Source of the DNA: DASPXY01 sp038227745
GTDB taxonomy: Bacteria; Planctomycetota; Planctomycetia; Gemmatales; Gemmataceae
DNA: 9,470 bases
Reading direction: 5' to 3'
NCBI GenBank assembly: GCA_038227745.1
Contig: JBBRPS010000388.1
Coordinates: 1-9,470, forward strand
Below the pieces are notes generated by a model. It was not told the DNA's origin, searched no databases, and was given only the letters and a program-made list of their open reading frames with translations. Of the stretch, positions 5,650 through 9,470 are shown one piece after another. Each line of letters starts with the position of its first letter. Positions within the stretch are counted from its first letter, which is position 1. The position numbers were made by a program, and so were the translations under genes.

Positions 5650-5822
5650 CACGCTCCGGGGAACGAAGCGGCCTGCAGTCACCGCTTGGTAAGTTGCTGA
5701 CCAGTGCGCTTTACGGGCAGGGTACGGCGCGCGGGCTGGACATGGAGGAGATCGACAATCATGCCCTGCGTCTGCTCTCGTGGTACGTCGAGCCCGCGGA
5801 CGCGAAGAGGAAGCGGGACTGA
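5650..5822 (+). pseudogene. Remnant 3' end of a caspase paralogue
   Basis: Bases 5679-5822 align without gaps to the last 144 bp of the exported caspase gene (4321-4464): 130 of 144 positions match, including a run of 58 identical bases. Weaker similarity reaches back to about 5650. The reading frame and the stop position are kept (TAA there, TGA here). Of the 14 differences, 8 are synonymous, 5 cause four amino-acid changes (T/A, G/R, K/R, E/D) and one is in the stop codon. That pattern points to divergence as coding sequence, so this is probably the tail of a once complete paralogue that lost its body, not a fresh neutral copy. The frame is open from a TTG at 5616 (68 aa), but no ribosome binding site is visible there, so expression is doubtful. 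Confidence 0.85.
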
Positions 5823-5891
5823 AAAGCAACCGGCCCTCCAATCCACGGGAGGAGTGAATCGGATCCCTCCAGTAGTTAACCTCAAAACATC

Positions 5892-5896
5892 AAGGA
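5892..5896 (+). promoter_or_regulatory. Ribosome binding site of the WD40-caspase gene
   Basis: AAGGA lies 6 nt before the ATG at 5903. That ATG gives an N-terminus beginning directly before a GYF_2 domain, which supports the start. Confidence 0.7.
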
Positions 5897-5902
5897 ATTC
5901 TC

Positions 5903-8900
5903 ATGACTGCTCGACTGCCAAGCGACCGCTGGTATTACGCCAAGGACAAGAAAAAAGTGGGGCCGGTCTCGCTGGCTCATCTTCGCCGCCTGCTGGCGGA
6001 GGGCGCTTTGAAGACAGCCGATATGGTGTTGCAGGAAGGCACGCAAAAGTGGCGTCCCCTGGCGGAAGTCGCTGAAGCAAAGGCTGAACCAGTGAGTATT
6101 GGCGGCAAATGGAAACTGGCACTCGGCAGCAGCGTGGGGCTCGTATTGCTAGCCCTCCTCGGCTGGGGATTGGTTGCCATGCTGCCCGGCCCGAACGACA
6201 AGAAGGGCGTTGAAAATCCTGGGCCAGTGGCGGAGATTCCCGGGGACCCTGGCGCGGCCAAGGGAACGAACAATGAAGCGAAGAAGGAGCCCTTGCTGAG
6301 AAAAGACAAGGACCCGCAGGTTCCCAAGCCCCGAGAACAAGCTGACTCGGGCCCAAAAGGTGAGGCTCTGGTGTCCGCCAAGCGGCCAACCATGGTCCTT
6401 CAATTTGGGCACTCGGACCGCATCACTTGTGTGGCCTTTTCCGCGGACGGCAAGCACGTGCTCACGGGAAGTGCAGACAAGACGGCCCGTTTGTGGGATG
6501 CGGCGAGCGGCAGAGAAATCCGCGCCTTCGAGGGGCTCACCTCCGAAGTGATTTCGGTAGCGTTTTCCCCGGACGGCAAGCAAGTGCTCACGGGGAGTTT
6601 GTACAAAATGTTCAGGCTGTGGGAAACGGCCAGTGGCAAGGAAATTCGCACCTTCCAGGTGCCTGATCCTTATTTAAGCTACGTTGGCTTCTCCCCGGAC
6701 GGCAAGCAGGTACTCACCGGCAGTGCGTACGACGGAACGGTCCGCTTGTGGGACGTGGCCAGCGGCGAGCAAATCCGCGCCTTCCGGACTGCTGGCAGCA
6801 CCAAGGCCTGGGCTTTTTCTCCAGACGGTAAGCAAATCTTTGCGGGAGGGGGCGAGTCGCGATTGTGGGATTCCACCAGCGGCAAGCCAATACCCACGTT
6901 CACGGAACACTATTGGCGAGTAGATTGCGTGGCGTTTTCCTCGGACGGAAAGCAGATCGCGGGAAGTTTTAACGGGAAGCTCCGTTTATTGGATGCGGCC
7001 AGCGGCAAGCGAATCCGCGACTTCACGCACACCAGCGTCATTACGTCTGTGGCTTTTTCCCCGGACGGCAAGCAGGTGCTCACGGGAAGCAAAGTCGGCG
7101 CCAATCAAGGCAAAGTCGGCAATATTGCCCGCTTGTGGGATGCGGAGAGCGGCCAGGAAATCCGTGCCTTCCACTTGCCCGTAAGTTTCCCCAACTCCGG
7201 CTCGGAATCGGCCTTGCACGTCGCTTTTTCCCCTGACGGCAAGCAGGTGCTCACGGGGGTTGGTGAGCATAACGGCACGAACCTGGCCAAGCTTTGGGAC
7301 GCGGAAAGCGGCAAGGAGATCCGCGCATTCCAACGACAGGTCCACTACACAAGATCCGTGGCTTTTTCACCGGACGGTAAGCGGGTGCTCACGGGAAGTG
7401 CAGACCTAAAGGTTCGGTTGTGGGATTTGGCCGGTGGCAGGCAAATCCTCGCCTTGCATGGACATATGGTGGCGGTTTCGCCGAACGGCAAGCAGGTGCT
7501 CACGGCGATCTACGAGTACTCTAGTAATAAGAAAACGGCGCGCTTGTTGGATGCGGAGACCGGCCAGGAAATCCGTGCCTTCCAAGGGTCTGCCCTTGCC
7601 ATTTCGCCGGACGGAAAGCAAATCCTTACCTATACGGATGAAGAAAACGAGTTCTTACGTGCGGAATATACGGCCCGTTTGTGGGATGCGACCAGCGGCA
7701 AAGAAATCCGTGCCTTCAAAGGGCATAAACGTGCTGTTGTTACCGCGGCGTTTTCGCCGAACGGAAAGCAGGTTCTCACGGCGAGCGGTGCTCTCACTGT
7801 TGACCACACGGCGCGCTTGTGGGATGCGGAGACCGGCCAGGAGATTCGCGCCTTCGAGGGGCATGCCGCCGAAGTGACTTCGGTAGCGTTTTCCCCGGAC
7901 GGCAAGCAAGTGCTCACGGGGGGTACAGACTCTACGGCCCGTTTGTGGGATGCGGCCAGCGGCAAGCAAATCCGCGCCTTCCCAGTGCCTACGGGTTTCG
8001 TGTATTCCGTAGCGTTTTCGCCGAACGGAGAGCAGGTGCTCACGGGGAGTACAGACAATGCGGCCCGTTTGTGGGATGCGGCCAGCGGCAAGGAAATCCG
8101 CGTCTTCCAGGGGCATGCCGATTACGTATATTCCGTGGCCTTTTCCCCGGACGGCAAGCAAGTCCTCACGGGGAGCAAGGACAGTACCGCCCGATTGTGG
8201 GACGCTGTAACCGGTCGAGAGCTGTGCCGATTCCTTGGGTTCCGCGACGGCTCCTGGATCGTGATCACGCCGGATCATTACTATTCAGCTTCTAAGGGGG
8301 TCCTAATAGGTGTGGCTTTTACCCTTGGCAATCGAACTTTTCCGTTTGAACAATTCGACCTGAAGTTCAATCGTCCCGACAAAGTCATCGAGCGCATCGG
8401 CCGGGCCTCTCAAGAAATGGTCGCCGCTTACCGGCACGCCTACGAGAAAAGGCTCAAACGAACGAAATTCACCGAGGATATGCTCAGCGACGACTTTCAC
8501 GTGCCCGAAATCGCCGTGAACTCGGTGGCAAAGCTTACCGCCCGCGAAAAGACGCTGAAATTGAAGGTCCAGGCTGGCGATTCCAAGTATCTGCTCGATC
8601 GTCTGCATGTCGATGTGAACGGCGTTCCACTTCATGGCACCGACGGCATCGGCCTGCGCAAACAGCCGTCGAAAACCTGGGAACAGGTGATCGAGGTTGA
8701 GTTGTCCGCCGGAACGAACAAGATCGACGTGTCGGTCCTGAACGAGAAAGGGGCCGAGTCCCTGAAGGAAACCTTGTCAATCTACTACGACGCCCCTGCC
8801 AGCAAGCCCAATCTCTATGTGGTCGCGGTCGGCGTCTCGGATTACCAGGATGCCCGTTTTCGCCTGACCTACGCCGACAAAGATGCCCGTGACCTGGCCG

Positions 8901-9470
8901 ACTTGTTGGACAGCAAACGGGACCGTTTCGACGACGTGAAGGTGCTGCGCATCCTCAACCGCGACGCCACGCGCGAAAACATCCTGAAAGCCAGAGACTT
9001 CCTCAAAGGTTCCCAGGTGGATGATTTGGTGGTAGTTTTCTTTGCTGGGCATGGTTTGCTCGACAGCAAATTGGATTACTACTTCGCCACTGCCGATATC
9101 GATTTCAAAAATCCGGCGAAACGCGGACTGTCCTACGAAGCCATTGAGGGATTACTGGAGGGGAGCCGCGCTCGCAAAAAACTGCTGCTGATGGATACCT
9201 GCCATTCCGGGGAGCTGGACAAGGACGAAGTCCAGGTGGTCGGGTCGAAGAAACAGCCAGAGGGCGAGATCAAGGTACGCACCTTTCGCGGTCTGGATCT
9301 TGAGATAACGCCCAGGGTCGGATTGAGTAATTCCTATCAGTTGTTGCAAGAGATGTTTGCCGACCTGCGTCGAGGCACGGGAGCGGTGGTCATCGCCTCG
9401 GCGGGCGGTGCGGAATATGCCCTGGAGTCAGCAGCCTGGAAGAATGGCGTCTTTACGCATGCACTGCTGC
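5903..9470 (+). CDS. GYF_2 / membrane / 14x WD40 / caspase protein (3' partial)
   Basis: The frame is open from ATG 5903 to the right edge: 1189 codons without a stop, C-terminus missing. Residues 9-55 form a GYF_2 domain (RWYYAKDKKKVGPVSLAHL, then VLQEGTQKWRPL). Residues about 70-94 are one hydrophobic segment (LALGSSVGLVLLALLGWGLV). A Lys/Glu/Pro-rich linker follows. Residues about 170-780 contain 14 WD40 repeats with the core (A/S)FSPDGKQVLTGS..RLWDA.SGKEIRAF, enough for two seven-bladed propellers. Residues about 781-830 hold DGSWIVITPDHYYSAS and FNRPDKVI, then an Ig-like linker to 966. The C14 domain starts at about 968 (NLYVVAVGVSDYQD), with His1050 (FFAGHGL) and Cys1100 (MDTCHSGE). WD40 arrays in such proteins are thought to sense or scaffold, with the protease as output. 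If the N-terminus is cytoplasmic, the rest lies outside; topology is unproven. It follows the caspase remnant in the same direction. Confidence 0.92.
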   Translation, partial: MTARLPSDRWYYAKDKKKVGPVSLAHLRRLLAEGALKTADMVLQEGTQKWRPLAEVAEAKAEPVSIGGKWKLALGSSVGLVLLALLGWGLVAMLPGPNDKKGVENPGPVAEIPGDPGAAKGTNNEAKKEPLLRKDKDPQVPKPREQADSGPKGEALVSAKRPTMVLQFGHSDRITCVAFSADGKHVLTGSADKTARLWDAASGREIRAFEGLTSEVISVAFSPDGKQVLTGSLYKMFRLWETASGKEIRTFQVPDPYLSYVGFSPDGKQVLTGSAYDGTVRLWDVASGEQIRAFRTAGSTKAWAFSPDGKQIFAGGGESRLWDSTSGKPIPTFTEHYWRVDCVAFSSDGKQIAGSFNGKLRLLDAASGKRIRDFTHTSVITSVAFSPDGKQVLTGSKVGANQGKVGNIARLWDAESGQEIRAFHLPVSFPNSGSESALHVAFSPDGKQVLTGVGEHNGTNLAKLWDAESGKEIRAFQRQVHYTRSVAFSPDGKRVLTGSADLKVRLWDLAGGRQILALHGHMVAVSPNGKQVLTAIYEYSSNKKTARLLDAETGQEIRAFQGSALAISPDGKQILTYTDEENEFLRAEYTARLWDATSGKEIRAFKGHKRAVVTAAFSPNGKQVLTASGALTVDHTARLWDAETGQEIRAFEGHAAEVTSVAFSPDGKQVLTGGTDSTARLWDAASGKQIRAFPVPTGFVYSVAFSPNGEQVLTGSTDNAARLWDAASGKEIRVFQGHADYVYSVAFSPDGKQVLTGSKDSTARLWDAVTGRELCRFLGFRDGSWIVITPDHYYSASKGVLIGVAFTLGNRTFPFEQFDLKFNRPDKVIERIGRASQEMVAAYRHAYEKRLKRTKFTEDMLSDDFHVPEIAVNSVAKLTAREKTLKLKVQAGDSKYLLDRLHVDVNGVPLHGTDGIGLRKQPSKTWEQVIEVELSAGTNKIDVSVLNEKGAESLKETLSIYYDAPASKPNLYVVAVGVSDYQDARFRLTYADKDARDLADLLDSKRDRFDDVKVLRILNRDATRENILKARDFLKGSQVDDLVVVFFAGHGLLDSKLDYYFATADIDFKNPAKRGLSYEAIEGLLEGSRARKKLLLMDTCHSGELDKDEVQVVGSKKQPEGEIKVRTFRGLDLEITPRVGLSNSYQLLQEMFADLRRGTGAVVIASAGGAEYALESAAWKNGVFTHALL
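6410..8242 (+). repeat. WD40-coding tandem repeats (14 units)
   Basis: Fourteen in-frame units of mostly 117-150 bp encode the WD40 repeats. Conserved DNA words such as CCGGACGGCAAGCAGGTGCT and TTGTGGGATGCGG recur in most units. Units 9 and 10 lack part of the first strand, while units 6, 7, 10 and 11 carry insertions between LTG/LTA and RLWD. The junction of units 1/2 (6521-6595) and that of units 11/12 (7847-7921) match at 70 of 75 bases, pointing to segmental copying or gene conversion inside the gene. Confidence 0.9.

Larger units (their letters stand above)
5562..5902. other. Gap holding the caspase-gene remnant and WD40 gene leader
   Basis: Bases 5562-5649 have no recognisable gene. 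Bases 5650-5822 are the remnant listed separately. Bases 5823-5902 are an 80-bp leader of the WD40-caspase gene, lower in GC than the surroundings near its end (AGTAGTTAACCTCAAAACATC). No clear promoter or terminator is visible, so the WD40-caspase gene could be co-transcribed with the module upstream or have its own start. Confidence 0.55.

Noticed and set aside
5616..5822. Functional 68-aa gene starting at TTG
   Set aside because: No ribosome binding site is visible, and most of it matches the C-terminal tail of the caspase, so a gene remnant explains it better. Expression cannot be excluded.
7655..8278. 207-codon minus-strand frame and similar ones across 5900-9350
   Set aside because: These are antisense shadows of the repeated WD40 codons; their peptides simply mirror the repeat period.

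Overview
The window looks like chromosomal DNA of a planctomycete, probably Gemmataceae-like. The grounds are high GC, dense families of GC-rich inverted repeats between genes, an ECF-like sigma factor of the type expanded in that phylum, and two caspase-like (peptidase C14) genes, one carrying a GYF_2 domain, a membrane segment and a long WD40 array. The assignment rests on gene content and style, not on a database match.

Layout. 1-408: no gene, but an array of 27-bp units in both orientations, forming long hairpins. 409-1149 (+): secreted protein with a C-terminal PPC-like beta domain. 1175-1228: a perfect 54-bp palindrome of the same repeat family, between two convergent genes. 1262-1882 (-): ECF-like RNA polymerase sigma factor. 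1883-2226: intergenic region between divergent genes, with a 34-bp perfect inverted repeat. 2227-4464 (+): 745-aa exported, possibly lipid-anchored metacaspase-like protein with a DUF4384-like C-terminal domain. 4465-4766: intergenic, with a nested palindromic element. 4767-5063 and 5067-5561 (+): a tight two-gene module, a 98-aa protein with an antitoxin-like N-terminus and a 164-aa protein with an LTQSCDL motif. About 5650-5822: a broken-off copy of the 3' end of the caspase gene. 5903 to beyond the right edge (+): a very large open gene (1189 codons visible) encoding GYF_2, a membrane segment, 14 WD40 repeats, a linker and a caspase domain with an intact His/Cys pair.

How the parts may work together. 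The two caspase genes, the remnant of a third and the small gene pair all lie on the same strand within about 7 kb. Planctomycete caspase-WD40 proteins have been discussed as signalling or conflict-system effectors. Here the WD40 propellers would be the sensing or scaffold part and the C14 domains the proteolytic output. The divergent sigma factor shares the upstream region of the first caspase gene and could regulate it. These functional links are inference; the domain architecture and the gene remnant are read directly from the sequence.
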